DNA from: Nitrosomonadaceae bacterium
GTDB taxonomy: Bacteria > Pseudomonadota > Gammaproteobacteria > Burkholderiales > Nitrosomonadaceae
Assembly: GCA_014237605.1 (NCBI GenBank)
Contig: JAAZZR010000004.1
Coordinates: 1-59,109 of the forward strand
DNA length: 59,109 nt
Direction of reading: 5' to 3'
Below are positions 19,593 through 29,556 of this stretch, in pieces. Numbering within the stretch: position 1 is the stretch's first letter; each line of letters starts with the position of its first letter. The notes under the pieces were generated by a model. The model ran no database searches. It was given only the letters and a program-made list of their open reading frames with translations, and had not been told where the DNA came from. A program made the position numbers and the translations under genes.

Positions 19593-19626
19593 GGGTGGGG
19601 CCGAAAGCCTCACCCTTTATTTTTGA
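19593..19626 (+). terminator. Rho-independent terminator after the M23 peptidase gene
   Basis: GGGTGGGG at 19593-19600 pairs with CCTCACCC at 19608-19615 (eight pairs, one G-U), loop CCGAAAG, followed by TTTATTTTTG. It lies 27 bases after the peptidase stop and ends 33 bases before the secA start, so secA probably has a promoter in the remaining gap or depends on read-through. Confidence 0.8.
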
Positions 19627-19658
19627 TGATGGCATTTATGTAGAAGAATTTATATCTC

Positions 19659-22403
19659 ATGTTTAACAATGTTTTTAAAAAAGTATTTGGTAGCCGTAAC
19701 GATAGGTTGATCAAGCAATATTTTCAGACGGTTGGTGTAATTAACAATCTGGAAATTAAAATTGCGGAACTTACAGACGCAGAATTACGTGCAAAAACAG
19801 ACGAATTTAGACAACGTATTAAGGATGGAGAGACACTTGATATGTTATTGCCCGAAGCCTTTGCAGTAGTGCGCGAAGCCAGTAAACGGGTTTTAGGCAT
19901 GCGACATTTTGGGGTGCAATTGATCGGTGGCATGGTGTTGCATAACGGAAAAATTGCCGAAATGCGTACGGGTGAAGGGAAAACTTTAATGGCAACCTTG
20001 CCTTCATATCTTAATGCTTTAGATGGTAAAGGCTTCCATTTAGTTACTGTAAATGATTACTTGGCTAAACGTGATTCTGAGTGGATGGGAAAGATACATC
20101 AGTTCCTTGGTCTTAGCGTAGGAGTTGTTGTGTCTGATATGGAGCATGAACAGAGGCAAGCGGCTTATTCTGCTGACATTACATATGGTACAAACAACGA
20201 ATTTGGTTTTGATTACCTGCGAGACAATATGGTTAATGATCCTGCTGAGAGGGTGCAGCGACCGCTTAACTACGCAATTATTGATGAAGTAGATTCTATT
20301 CTTATTGACGAAGCTCGTACTCCACTGATTATTTCTGGTCAGGCAGAAGGTAATACCGATGTCTACATACGTATGAATAAGCTGATTCCTAAGCTTGTAC
20401 GTCAGGAGAAAGAAGATGCGCCGGGAGATTTTAATGTAGATGAAAAAACTCAGCAAGTACTACTGAGTGAGGTGGGATTTGAGAATGCAGAAAAAATTCT
20501 TGCTCAGGACGGCTTGTTAGATGCGGGAGCTAGTTTGTATGATCCTGCTAACATTAATCTTATACATCATCTTTATGCGGGACTTCGTGCGCATGCGCTG
20601 TTCCATCTAGACCAGCATTACGTAGTGCAGAATGGGGAAATAGTGATAGTGGATGAATTTACTGGACGACTCATGTCTGGTAGACGTTGGTCGGAAGGGC
20701 TACATCAAGCTGTAGAAGCTAAAGAAAATGTTCCGATTCAGAAGGAGAATCAGACGCTTGCCGGGATTACTTTTCAGAATTATTTTCGTATGTATAACAA
20801 ACTGGGTGGTATGACAGGTACAGCAGATACTGAGGCTTTTGAGTTTCAGCAAATTTATGGATTGGAGACCGTAGTTATTCCAACTGATCGGCCGATGGTT
20901 CGTGACGACACTATGGATCAAGTTTATCGCACTCTTGAAGAAAAAAATAACGCTATTGTTGAGGCGATTAAAGATTGCTACCAGAAGGGGCAGCCTGTCT
21001 TGGTCGGAACAACTTCAATTGAAAATAATGAACTCTTGTCTCGGCTATTAGAAGAGAACAAATTGCCTCATCAATTATTAAATGCTAAACAGCATGCAAA
21101 TGAGGCAGATATTATTACTCAGGCTGGTCGCCCGAAGATGATCACTATAGCAACTAATATGGCAGGGCGTGGCACTGATATTGTGTTAGGGGGAAACCCT
21201 GAACCAGAGATTGAGAAGATCAGTTCGGATGAAAAGATCAGTGAGGCTATCAGGACAGAGCGTATTACAAAAATACGTGAAGAGTGGCAAGTTGTCCATG
21301 ATGAGGTTCTGAAGCTCGGCGGGTTGCATATTATCGGAACAGAGAGACATGAGTCTCGCCGGGTAGATAATCAATTGCGTGGGAGGTCAGGGCGTCAAGG
21401 TGACCCTGGCTCCAGTCGTTTTTATCTTTCACTTGAAGACTCACTTTTGCGTATTTTTGCATCTGATCGTGTGGCTAGCATTATGGATCGCCTCAAAATG
21501 CCAGAGGGAGAGGCTATTGAGCACCCATGGGTGACCCGAGCAATTGAAAATGCGCAACGTAAAGTTGAGGCTCGTAATTTTGATATGCGAAAGCAATTAC
21601 TTGAGTATGACGATGTATCTAATGATCAACGAAAAGTGCTTTATCAGCTTCGTAATGATTTGCTAGAAACAGATAATTGTTATGAATTTATTGAGGAGAT
21701 ACGTAGTGAGGTACTAGACGGTCTTGTCAGTTTTTATATGCCACCAGGTAGTGCTGAGGAACAATGGGATGTCCCAGGATTGGAAAAGACTCTAGCCTCT
21801 GAATATCAATTACAGTTACCCATCCATGAATGGCTGGATAAAGAGCCTGAGTTGAATGAAGAGACTCTTGGCGAACGAGTCTCGGAGGCTGCTAGTCAAC
21901 AATATCAGAATAAAGTAGATTTAGTTGGCGAAGATGTTATGCGTCAGTACGAGCGAGCTGTGATGCTGCAAACGCTAGACTCACATTGGCGTGAACATTT
22001 AGCAGCTTTGGATCATTTGCGTCAGGGAATTCACCTGAGGGGTTATGCACAAAAAAATCCAAAGCAGGAATATAAGCGTGAAGCCTATGATCTTTTTCAA
22101 GCCATGATGGGAGAAATCAAATCTGAGGTTACTCAGATACTTATGATGGTGCAAATTAGAGATGAAAAGCAAATGGAAGCAGCTTCTGAGATGCCACAGT
22201 CACATGTAAACATGCAATATCAGCATGCTTCTTATGAAGGTCTAGGTGAAGGTGAAGGCGACGAGGGTGAAGAGGCAAATAACAATAGCAAAGAAGAGAC
22301 GCATCAGCCGTTTGTGCGTCAAGGTGGGAAGGTCGGCCGTAATGACCCATGCCCATGCGGATCTGGTAAGAAATATAAGCAGTGTTGCGGGAAGCTAAGT
22401 TAA
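19659..22403 (+). CDS. secA: Protein translocase ATPase SecA
   Basis: Motor ATPase of Sec export. 914 residues. Seen: Walker [28 protein letters not shown], Walker [16 protein letters not shown], the preprotein cross-linking region, [33 protein letters not shown], and the C-terminal zinc motif [17 protein letters not shown] used for SecB/ribosome contact. Length and order are normal. The terminal linker before the zinc motif is acidic and Gly-rich. Confidence 0.97.
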   Translation: MFNNVFKKVFGSRNDRLIKQYFQTVGVINNLEIKIAELTDAELRAKTDEFRQRIKDGETLDMLLPEAFAVVREASKRVLGMRHFGVQLIGGMVLHNGKIAEMRTGEGKTLMATLPSYLNALDGKGFHLVTVNDYLAKRDSEWMGKIHQFLGLSVGVVVSDMEHEQRQAAYSADITYGTNNEFGFDYLRDNMVNDPAERVQRPLNYAIIDEVDSILIDEARTPLIISGQAEGNTDVYIRMNKLIPKLVRQEKEDAPGDFNVDEKTQQVLLSEVGFENAEKILAQDGLLDAGASLYDPANINLIHHLYAGLRAHALFHLDQHYVVQNGEIVIVDEFTGRLMSGRRWSEGLHQAVEAKENVPIQKENQTLAGITFQNYFRMYNKLGGMTGTADTEAFEFQQIYGLETVVIPTDRPMVRDDTMDQVYRTLEEKNNAIVEAIKDCYQKGQPVLVGTTSIENNELLSRLLEENKLPHQLLNAKQHANEADIITQAGRPKMITIATNMAGRGTDIVLGGNPEPEIEKISSDEKISEAIRTERITKIREEWQVVHDEVLKLGGLHIIGTERHESRRVDNQLRGRSGRQGDPGSSRFYLSLEDSLLRIFASDRVASIMDRLKMPEGEAIEHPWVTRAIENAQRKVEARNFDMRKQLLEYDDVSNDQRKVLYQLRNDLLETDNCYEFIEEIRSEVLDGLVSFYMPPGSAEEQWDVPGLEKTLASEYQLQLPIHEWLDKEPELNEETLGERVSEAASQQYQNKVDLVGEDVMRQYERAVMLQTLDSHWREHLAALDHLRQGIHLRGYAQKNPKQEYKREAYDLFQAMMGEIKSEVTQILMMVQIRDEKQMEAASEMPQSHVNMQYQHASYEGLGEGEGDEGEEANNNSKEETHQPFVRQGGKVGRNDPCPCGSGKKYKQCCGKLS

Positions 22404-22460
22404 TACTTTGAGTATTAGTTATGGTTTCTTGTGTAATTTTAATTAATATATTCTAAAACT

Positions 22461-22491
22461 CCCCCGCCAGAGGCAGGGTTTAAGTCTTTTG
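22461..22491 (+). terminator. Possible terminator after secA
   Basis: CCCCGCC at 22462-22468 pairs with GGCAGGG at 22472-22478 (one C-A mismatch, three-base loop), followed by TTTAAGTCTTTTG. It is 58 bases after the secA stop in the space between convergent genes. The short loop and mismatch make it less certain than the one at 19.6 kb. Confidence 0.4.
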
Positions 22492-22516
22492 TTATTTAGG
22501 ACAATCCCTGATTAAT

Positions 22517-23671
22517 TTATTGTACGCCAGCAATTTCAATCTCAACGCGGCGGTCAGGCTGCAGGCAGTCTTTTAGTTTTTGCCCTTTCCCTTTACATAA
22601 ACCATGCCATGTTCCCACTCCGGTTACGGGATTGGCCTCCCCTTTGCCATCAACAAAAATATCGCTGGGATCAATGTTATGAGCCGATACTAGATAATTT
22701 TTAACTGCCTCTGCACGCTTCAAAGAAAGCTTTTTGTTGTAATCTTTACTACCAATATGGTCTGTATAACCAAGAGCTATGATCACATCATATTTTACTT
22801 TACCCAGTTCCGTCATCAAATTGTCTAAAGATTCTTTACCATCTTGTTTTAGTATAGATCCGTCAAAGTCGAACAATGCATCAGCTGAAAAAGTAATTTT
22901 ATCAGGAGAAGTATCAGGAGAAGTCTTAGAGACTTGAGATTCTGGCTTTGATTCTATAGGTCCGAGAAGCGTCATAATCACAAAACTTGCCATAGAATCT
23001 GGTGAACTAATATGCTTATGGTTGGTTAAGAAGCCACAGCCTCCAATCTCGGCAAGTTCATGCATAAATTCTTTCCCACCCGGTTCATTACCAATTTGTA
23101 TTGGGTAAATGCATACCCGGTCGCCTAGTTGGTCTTTGATTTTCTTTGCAGCTGAAATGGCAGCATTTCTTTCGCCAGAGCCGCCGGAATTACTTACGTC
23201 TGATATACCATCGCTGACAATAAACATTGCTATTTTTCCAAGGCCTAGCCCATTCAGGAACTTGTTGTTAGTGGTTTTGAGACCTGCATCCATAGGAGAT
23301 GGCCCATTTGCACTTGTAAGTTTCGCAATCGCATCACCAAGGCCGCTACGGCTATGCCCTGCTAGTCCAAAGTGTACTTTAGCTCCGCTGCCATAACTAG
23401 TAAGACCTGAGTTAAAGTCTAACTGAGGAATTGTTTGGTTCATGTTTGACAGGATTTCATTGGAGATATCAATTTTAGCGCGCCCCATGTGTTTGTTCGC
23501 CATTGATGATGAAGCATCATGAATAATCACAAAGGTATCAATTTTTTTGGCATAGTTAGCAGTGCTCAATTGTTTTGCGTTAAAGCTGTCGCCGGATGGC
23601 TGGGTTGCTGCACAACCAACCAAAGACATGGCTGCTACGGCTAAAACAATTGCCCGGATATCATTTTTCAT
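22517..23671 (-). CDS. Lipoprotein with von Willebrand A and OmpA-like domains
   Basis: 384 residues: a lipoprotein signal (lipobox LVGC, cysteine near residue 20), a VWA domain from about residue 46 (FVIIHDASSSM is the MIDAS DxSxS metal site; later TSYGSG and IVSDGISDVSNSGG complete it), and a C-terminal OmpA/MotB-type peptidoglycan-binding domain (LFDFDGS, GYTDHIGSKDYNKKLSLKRA, and a Cys-x-Lys-Asp-Cys region before DRRVEIEI). This architecture suggests an envelope protein that binds a partner through the VWA domain while fixed to murein. Cysteines in the VWA and near the C-terminus may form disulfides. The partner is unknown. Monocistronic, convergent with secA. Confidence 0.85.
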   Translation of the reverse strand: MKNDIRAIVLAVAAMSLVGCAATQPSGDSFNAKQLSTANYAKKIDTFVIIHDASSSMANKHMGRAKIDISNEILSNMNQTIPQLDFNSGLTSYGSGAKVHFGLAGHSRSGLGDAIAKLTSANGPSPMDAGLKTTNNKFLNGLGLGKIAMFIVSDGISDVSNSGGSGERNAAISAAKKIKDQLGDRVCIYPIQIGNEPGGKEFMHELAEIGGCGFLTNHKHISSPDSMASFVIMTLLGPIESKPESQVSKTSPDTSPDKITFSADALFDFDGSILKQDGKESLDNLMTELGKVKYDVIIALGYTDHIGSKDYNKKLSLKRAEAVKNYLVSAHNIDPSDIFVDGKGEANPVTGVGTWHGLCKGKGQKLKDCLQPDRRVEIEIAGVQ

Positions 23672-23901
23672 TATGGTTCCTTTATTTAAAATATTTTTCT
23701 TCTGTGTTTTGCAGCAGAATGCTAAGTAACCATTTCATTTAAATTAAAAAATAACCACCTTGAAGTCAATAATTCTCATAAAAATTATAGTACTAGATAT
23801 TATTATGCTTATCAAGCGACAAATCAAAAGGCTAGCCAAGAACGTAAAAGTTTCTGAAGGCTTTATGCGGAGTACATGTGACGGGAGTAAAGTTAGGATT
23901 G

Positions 23902-24996
23902 TTAAAGTTTTATACGGGTACCTACAAGTTTTGCAGAGATAATTTTGTATGAAAATTCTACTGGTGACAGGCTATCTTGTTCTTGTCCGCTAATTTCCGC
24001 ATGGGGGTACATAAAAAACGGCAATCTACCTGAGACACTGTTGTTTGCTAATGTGATGTCATCTCCATGATTAAATGTCACCCAGTTCATCTCCAATGCA
24101 CCGAATAATTTGTCTCTTAGCGCTATTACTTTAGGGTGATCATGCGTTAGCCCCTCATCAAGTATTAGCTGGTGCACATCAGCTGGATCTACTGGTACCC
24201 AGCCTAAGCCAGCAAGATAAAATTCTGCACGGCAGTGTTGTGCATTACTTAGGTCCCCAAATTTACCTAGACATTTGTGTGTTATTGACTCATCTATGCG
24301 AATCCCGTATTGATTCCTTGCTGGTATGCCTGAAGCTCGTGCCAGACCTACAAATAGCGTATTAAGATCAGCAGATTTGCCACCTAAATTATTTCTTTCC
24401 AGCATGTATTTGATATCTCCTCGCCCACAACCACGTGCCGTCTGGTCACGGTGTGCATTATCAACTACCCAGTTGTAGATAGCGTAAGATTTTTCTAGAG
24501 GAGTATTTGCATTGGCAGCTTTGGCAATAGACGAGGCAGTCATGCGCACAATGCCGTTTAACGGCGCATGTCTGGTAGGCAATAGAAAACGTTTTATATT
24601 AGAAGGAATTATACGATTCTTTTTTTCAAAAAAATTTTGTAAATTTACAGATCGGTTGCGAGTTTTAACGATGCTGCTTACCGTTACCTTTCGTGTTCCA
24701 TTGCCTCGCCATTCAGCATGAAAAACCGGGAAATTTGTTTTGGGAATAGTGTGAAACTTGGCCTTTTTAGCACTTCCGTTCCACACGCTTCCTTGAGTAA
24801 ACTGGTAATGCGTATCAGTTGTATCGGGGAGTGGTAGCCATAGTAAGGCTCTTTTGCCTTTTGTTGGAAGGTTAATTTGGTAGGTCAGCCGATAACTATT
24901 CCATCTTGAATGGTTAATTTGCTCGCCAAAGACTGATGGCGCAATTGGAATTAAGGCAGCACCTCCAGCTAGTTTGATAAAATCTCTTCGCTGCAT
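23902..24996 (-). CDS. Tat-exported transglutaminase-like protein, predicted nucleophile Cys replaced by Ser
   Basis: 364 residues. A twin-arginine leader MQRRDFIKLAGGAAL, an N-terminal beta-rich region, and a C-terminal transglutaminase-like domain with the core LGGKSADLNTLFVGLARASG, followed by AQHCRAEFYL (His254) and GWVPVDPADV (Asp270). In family members the first segment reads G-x-C-x-D with Cys as nucleophile; here position 208 is Ser (codon TCT, one base from TGT). The domain is otherwise well preserved. Predicted periplasmic. Substrate unknown. It is probably inactive as a cysteine peptidase/transglutaminase, or acts with serine. Confidence 0.82.
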   Translation of the reverse strand: MQRRDFIKLAGGAALIPIAPSVFGEQINHSRWNSYRLTYQINLPTKGKRALLWLPLPDTTDTHYQFTQGSVWNGSAKKAKFHTIPKTNFPVFHAEWRGNGTRKVTVSSIVKTRNRSVNLQNFFEKKNRIIPSNIKRFLLPTRHAPLNGIVRMTASSIAKAANANTPLEKSYAIYNWVVDNAHRDQTARGCGRGDIKYMLERNNLGGKSADLNTLFVGLARASGIPARNQYGIRIDESITHKCLGKFGDLSNAQHCRAEFYLAGLGWVPVDPADVHQLILDEGLTHDHPKVIALRDKLFGALEMNWVTFNHGDDITLANNSVSGRLPFFMYPHAEISGQEQDSLSPVEFSYKIISAKLVGTRIKL

Positions 24997-25195
24997 AATC
25001 TTCTCCTGTCAGAGCAACTTAATTCAAAGTGCAGAAGTACGGGTCCATATTCTGATAACTATGGATCTAACTCTTTCTGTAGATTAAGTTAATTTTTTTC
25101 TTACTATCATGCAATGGCAGAAGCTGCCAACTAACCTTTATTTCAAAGATCAATAATACTAAAAGCTGAACATAAATACTGGCCAGCAATACTCT

Positions 25196-26350
25196 CTATT
25201 CCATTACCGGTGGCAATTTTTTAGTTAAAGGCACTTTTTCATTTATTGCTGTGCCTAGTAGCGCATAGCCGAGTAAATTATTTTCTGCATCATTGAATAG
25301 TGCTTTTACACTATCAGGTGTTTCCTCAATTTGCCACTCTCCTTTTGTGCCAGGATTGGGGGGTGAAACTACGGTTGGACACGCAGGAGTCTTTACTAGA
25401 ACTGGCATAGCAGGGTATCGCACTACAGTTGGTTTTTTGGCTAGAGTTGCTGCTAAGGCGCGTGCCGCATGCATGATCGGCATAACGAATGGAAGTACTC
25501 TGCCGTCAACTTCAGCACAGTCACCTAAGGCATAAATATCGCTGTAATTGGTTTGTAGTGAGCGCGTCACGACAATGCCACGATTTATCCTGATGCCTGC
25601 TCTTTCTGCAAGAGAGGTATTTGGAATGAGCCCAACTGCTGTTAATAGAATATCTGTTTGCAAAATTTTCCCATTTGCAAATGTTAGTTGTAATTTTTTT
25701 CCTATTTTCTCAACACGCTTAGTGATGGTGCCGAAATGGAAAACCACACCAATAGCTTCTAATTTTCTTTGCATGAAAGCACCACCGGCAGGCGGTAATA
25801 ATTTACCTAGAGGTTGTGTACTAATATCAATTACGTGCACTTTATAACCTGCCATAGCAAGATCGTTAGCAAATTCACAGCCAATTAGTCCCCCACCGAG
25901 AATTGATATCTCTTTCTTCGTCGTTAGCGTATCCCGAAAGCTACGGTAATCGTCTAAATTATTTACGGAAAGGATTTCTTCAGCTCCGTCCCCCTCAAGA
26001 GGAAGGCGGATCTGATTTGCTCCTAAGGCGAGAACAAGCTGATCATAATTGATTTTTTCTCCATTCTGCAGAACTATATTTTTATTAGTTGGATTTATGG
26101 TGCTCACCCTACTATAAGGTCTTATGACTGCTTTCATCTGTTCAGCCACCTGCTCTGCGTTACTATTCAGGAGAGTGTCGGGGGTTTTACCTTTAGTCAA
26201 AGCATTCGAGAGCATCGGTTTGGAATAAAATCCTCCGTGGTCAGCAGAAATTATAATTACGGGAATTTCATTCTCAAGCTTACGAAACTCACGGATTACG
26301 GTATATCCCGCAAGTCCGCTGCCAATAATAACTATGGGATTTTGACTCAT
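25196..26350 (-). CDS. FAD-dependent NAD(P)H oxidoreductase, rubredoxin reductase-like
   Basis: 384 residues of the pyridine-nucleotide-disulphide class I family. Seen: FAD-binding IIGSGLAGYTVIREFRKL at the N-terminus, the NAD-binding ISILGGGLIGCEFANDL Rossmann motif at about 152, and the C-terminal FAD-contact DIYALGDCAEVDG. The family includes rubredoxin-NAD reductase (AlkT/RubB) and NorW. A rubredoxin gene at 4.7 kb could provide the acceptor, but they are not adjacent, so the partner is inference. No second gene in the transcript. Confidence 0.83.
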   Translation of the reverse strand: MSQNPIVIIGSGLAGYTVIREFRKLENEIPVIIISADHGGFYSKPMLSNALTKGKTPDTLLNSNAEQVAEQMKAVIRPYSRVSTINPTNKNIVLQNGEKINYDQLVLALGANQIRLPLEGDGAEEILSVNNLDDYRSFRDTLTTKKEISILGGGLIGCEFANDLAMAGYKVHVIDISTQPLGKLLPPAGGAFMQRKLEAIGVVFHFGTITKRVEKIGKKLQLTFANGKILQTDILLTAVGLIPNTSLAERAGIRINRGIVVTRSLQTNYSDIYALGDCAEVDGRVLPFVMPIMHAARALAATLAKKPTVVRYPAMPVLVKTPACPTVVSPPNPGTKGEWQIEETPDSVKALFNDAENNLLGYALLGTAINEKVPLTKKLPPVME

Positions 26351-26571
26351 ATCTGATTTTAGATTAATTTGAAACTGGATTTATTATGTATATTGTAACT
26401 AAGGCAAGCTCTTGCTAATTTTATTAAATGATCTGTCTCAGTATTATTATAAGGTAGTTTTGGTTTTCGGATGTAGTCGCAAACTCCTAGGATAGCTCTC
26501 GTTTAGGGATATCACTCTTGTAGCATTAGGTAAAACTTCAAGAATCATAGCTTGTTATAAACTCTCTATGA

Positions 26572-28032
26572 TTATTTCCTCCAGAATGCAGGAATAAAGA
26601 CAATAAGTAATGTAAAAAGCTCCAATCGACCTAATAGCATAGTAAAGCTACATACCCACGTCTGAAAATCAGTGAGCCCTTCGAAAGTAGCGGCAGGACC
26701 GACTTGATTAAGTCCTGGACCTAAATTGTTAATACATGCAACCACTGTGGAAAAAGCCGTTATAAAGTCTAATCCGCTAGAAGCAAGAATTAGTGTTAAT
26801 GAGATTATGCTAGCTAAATATATGGACAGAAAAGCCAATATTGCGTAAACAATTTGGTTAGATACCACGCTATTGCCTAGCTTAACCGGTGTAACTGCCT
26901 GAGGATGCATGATTACAATCATTTCACGAAAAACTTGTTTGAATAGAAGCTTGGCCCTGATCATCTTAATACCGCCACCGGTAGAACCGGATGATGAGCA
27001 GAAACAGCAAAGCGCCAGCATCCATAATGGAGCAAATATAGGCCACAAATTATAATCAGTATTACTATACCCAGTGGTGGTGGCAACCGATACGGTATTA
27101 AAACTAGCATAGCGTAAAGAAGTAAGTAGGTCTGGATAAACTCCCATGTCCCACAAGTAAATAGTAAGCATAAAGCAGCTTATTAAAATTGTAGTAATGA
27201 ACAGACCGGCTTCTGGGTCATATCGATAAGGTAATAGGGATTTCTCTCGCCAAACTAAAAAATGTGAAGCAAAATTTATACCGGCTATCAACATAAACAG
27301 AATAGCAACTCCCTCAATTTGTGGTGAATCCCAGTGTGAAAAGCTTGCGTCATGTGAGGAGAATCCACCAAGGCCAATCGTGGTAAAGGAATGCATTACT
27401 GCATCTAGCCAAGTCATACCAGCTAATTTGTAGGCTATGGCACAAGCAACCGTTATCCCGGCATAAACTAGCCACAAGCCTTTAGCAGTTTCAGCAATAC
27501 GTGGCGTTAGTTTGGTATCCTTCATCGGGCCCGGAGTCTCCGCTTTGAACATCTGCCTTCCACCAACTCCTAGTAACGGTAAAATAGCCACTGCCAGAAC
27601 AATCAAGCCCATTCCTCCCATCCAGACCATCTCAGTACGCCAAAAATTTATAGATGGCGGGAGCAAATCAAGCCCAGAAAGAACAGTGCCACCACTGGCA
27701 GTAAGCCCTGATGTGGCTTCAAAATAGGCATTGGTAAAACTCAAATAAGGAAGATGAAATAATAGGGGTAATGTTGCAAAAGCTGGCAATACAGACCAAA
27801 CCAGAACGACCAATAAGAATCCATCTCGTATTTTTAGTTCGCGTTTATAGTTACGTGTTACTGCCCACATCAATAAACCTGAAGCAATAGTAATTGTGGC
27901 TGATTTATAGTAAACAAACTGAGCAACATTGTTCAGCCAAATAGAAAGCGCAAGAGGTACTAGCATGGTAAATCCGAATATTAGGATTACTATGCCAAGT
28001 ACATTGATGACTGGGAAAAGTCGATTCATCAA
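26572..28032 (-). CDS. trkH: TrkH-family potassium uptake channel subunit
   Basis: 486 residues, polytopic membrane protein with repeated pore loops: TSGLTASGGTVL, HSFTTIGLGGFSSHD, NTVSVATTTGYSNTD and VACINNLGPGLNQVG. The glycines of the selectivity filters are seen in all four repeats. It forms the ion-conducting part of the Trk system gated by TrkA, encoded nine bases upstream on the same strand. Confidence 0.95.
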   Translation of the reverse strand: MMNRLFPVINVLGIVILIFGFTMLVPLALSIWLNNVAQFVYYKSATITIASGLLMWAVTRNYKRELKIRDGFLLVVLVWSVLPAFATLPLLFHLPYLSFTNAYFEATSGLTASGGTVLSGLDLLPPSINFWRTEMVWMGGMGLIVLAVAILPLLGVGGRQMFKAETPGPMKDTKLTPRIAETAKGLWLVYAGITVACAIAYKLAGMTWLDAVMHSFTTIGLGGFSSHDASFSHWDSPQIEGVAILFMLIAGINFASHFLVWREKSLLPYRYDPEAGLFITTILISCFMLTIYLWDMGVYPDLLTSLRYASFNTVSVATTTGYSNTDYNLWPIFAPLWMLALCCFCSSSGSTGGGIKMIRAKLLFKQVFREMIVIMHPQAVTPVKLGNSVVSNQIVYAILAFLSIYLASIISLTLILASSGLDFITAFSTVVACINNLGPGLNQVGPAATFEGLTDFQTWVCSFTMLLGRLELFTLLIVFIPAFWRK

Positions 28033-28041
28033 TAGGTCCTG

Positions 28042-29490
28042 TTACAGGAAGCCGACTCCAACCTGAAATATTTTTTCAACCTGACGGATAAGTTTTTTAT
28101 TGATTACAAATACAATAATATGATCTTCTGCTTCAATGGTTGTGTCATGATGAGCAATTAGTACTTGCGCATTATCATCATGCGGTTCTTTTCCCTTTTC
28201 ATTATTCCATCCTCGGCTTTCTGTTGCTGAGAGTCCTCGTACAATAGCACCAATAGTTGCACCCCTAGGTAATTTAATATCAGAAACTTTACGCCCAACA
28301 ACTTTTGATGATTTAGCATCACCGTGGGCAACTAGCTCCAGTGCTTCTGCCGCACCTCTTCGGAGGCTATGTACAGCCACAACATCCCCACGTCGGACAT
28401 GTGCAAGCAGCGACCCGATTGTAACTTGTGCGGGAGATATGGCGATATCAATATTACCACTGTGTACTAAATCCACATATGCACTACGATTAATGAGAGC
28501 GAGTACTTTACGAGCTCCCATGCTTTTAGCAAGTAGAGCAGACATTATGTTATTTTCATCATCGTTAGTGAGGGCACAAAACATATCCATCTCAGCAATA
28601 TTCTCATTTTCAAGCAAACCTTCATCTGTGGCATCACCATGTAAAACTAAGGTATGCTGAAGCTCCGCTGCTAAGCTCTGGCTTACTCGTTTATCGTATT
28701 CAATAAGTTTAACCTGATAATTTTTTTCTTTCGCTTTGTCTAGTGCATTAGCTAGCCGCCTTCCAATCTTGCCGCCTCCTGCAATCATTATGCGCTCGAC
28801 CGGCTTATCCATTCGCCGTAATTCACTAATCACACTTCTGATATCATTTGCTGCAGCAAGAAAAAACACTTCATCCTCTGCTTCAACTATGGTATCTCCC
28901 TCTGGAATAATAGGGCTGTCCTTACGAAATATTGCTGCAACACGTGTATCAACATTAGGTACGTGTTGACGTAATTCACGCAGCTCACGGCCAACAAGAG
29001 GCCCGCCATGGAAGGCTCGTACGGCTACCAAACTAACTTTTCCTTTTGCAAAATCAAGAACTTGTAGAGCATTTGGAAACTCTATCAGTTTTTCTGTGTA
29101 ATCAGTGATGATCTGTTCCGGACAGATCGCGTAATCAACTCCAAAATTATCGGATGAAAAAATCTCTGGATAGGCAAGGAAGTTAGCCGAATGAATACGA
29201 GCAATTTTGGTCGGTATATTAAACATCGTGGCTGCAAGTTTGCACGCGACTAGGTTTGTTTCGTCACTTTTAGTTACAGCAAGAATTAGATCAGCATCAT
29301 TAGCGCCAGCCTTAATCAATACTGATGGGTGAGAAGCATTTCCAGCCACAGTACGTAAATCCAGGTGGTCCTGCAGCGAAAGGAGCCTGTCAGGGGCCAT
29401 ATCAACAAGAGTTATGTCGTTAGCCTCACTTACGAGACTTTCTGCTACAGAAGTACCAACTCTGCCCGCGCCTAGAATGATGATTTTCAA
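28042..29490 (-). CDS. trkA: TrkA potassium uptake regulatory subunit, with a charged insertion
   Basis: 482 residues with two RCK (Rossmann/TrkA-N plus TrkA-C) modules. The first begins MKIIILGAGRVGTSVAESL; the second has IMIAGGGKIGRRLANAL. Both NAD-binding GxGxxG loops are present. The C-terminal TrkA-C subdomain holds an unusual polar insertion of about 19 residues (SATESRGWNNEKGKEPHDD) between AIVRGL and AQVLIAHHDT, making the protein longer than the usual 458 or so. trkH follows nine bases later. Confidence 0.93.
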   Translation of the reverse strand: MKIIILGAGRVGTSVAESLVSEANDITLVDMAPDRLLSLQDHLDLRTVAGNASHPSVLIKAGANDADLILAVTKSDETNLVACKLAATMFNIPTKIARIHSANFLAYPEIFSSDNFGVDYAICPEQIITDYTEKLIEFPNALQVLDFAKGKVSLVAVRAFHGGPLVGRELRELRQHVPNVDTRVAAIFRKDSPIIPEGDTIVEAEDEVFFLAAANDIRSVISELRRMDKPVERIMIAGGGKIGRRLANALDKAKEKNYQVKLIEYDKRVSQSLAAELQHTLVLHGDATDEGLLENENIAEMDMFCALTNDDENNIMSALLAKSMGARKVLALINRSAYVDLVHSGNIDIAISPAQVTIGSLLAHVRRGDVVAVHSLRRGAAEALELVAHGDAKSSKVVGRKVSDIKLPRGATIGAIVRGLSATESRGWNNEKGKEPHDDNAQVLIAHHDTTIEAEDHIIVFVINKKLIRQVEKIFQVGVGFL

Positions 29491-29556
29491 TTGAGTAATC
29501 TACCTTGTAATATTATTATTTTATACCTATCTATATAGGAGTGCCTACAGTTATTC

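Noticed and set aside
20040-20456. 138-codon frame antisense to secA
   Set aside because: Shadow of the strongly conserved SecA ATPase region; composition rich in Ile/Arg with no motif.
23760-23942. 60-codon frame in the gap after the transglutaminase-like gene
   Set aside because: Its 3' end overlaps the conserved gene end, it has no ribosome site, and the translation is basic and without similarity.
26351-26571. Remnant gene between the reductase and trkH
   Set aside because: AT-rich with stops in all frames and no recognisable protein fragment on either strand.
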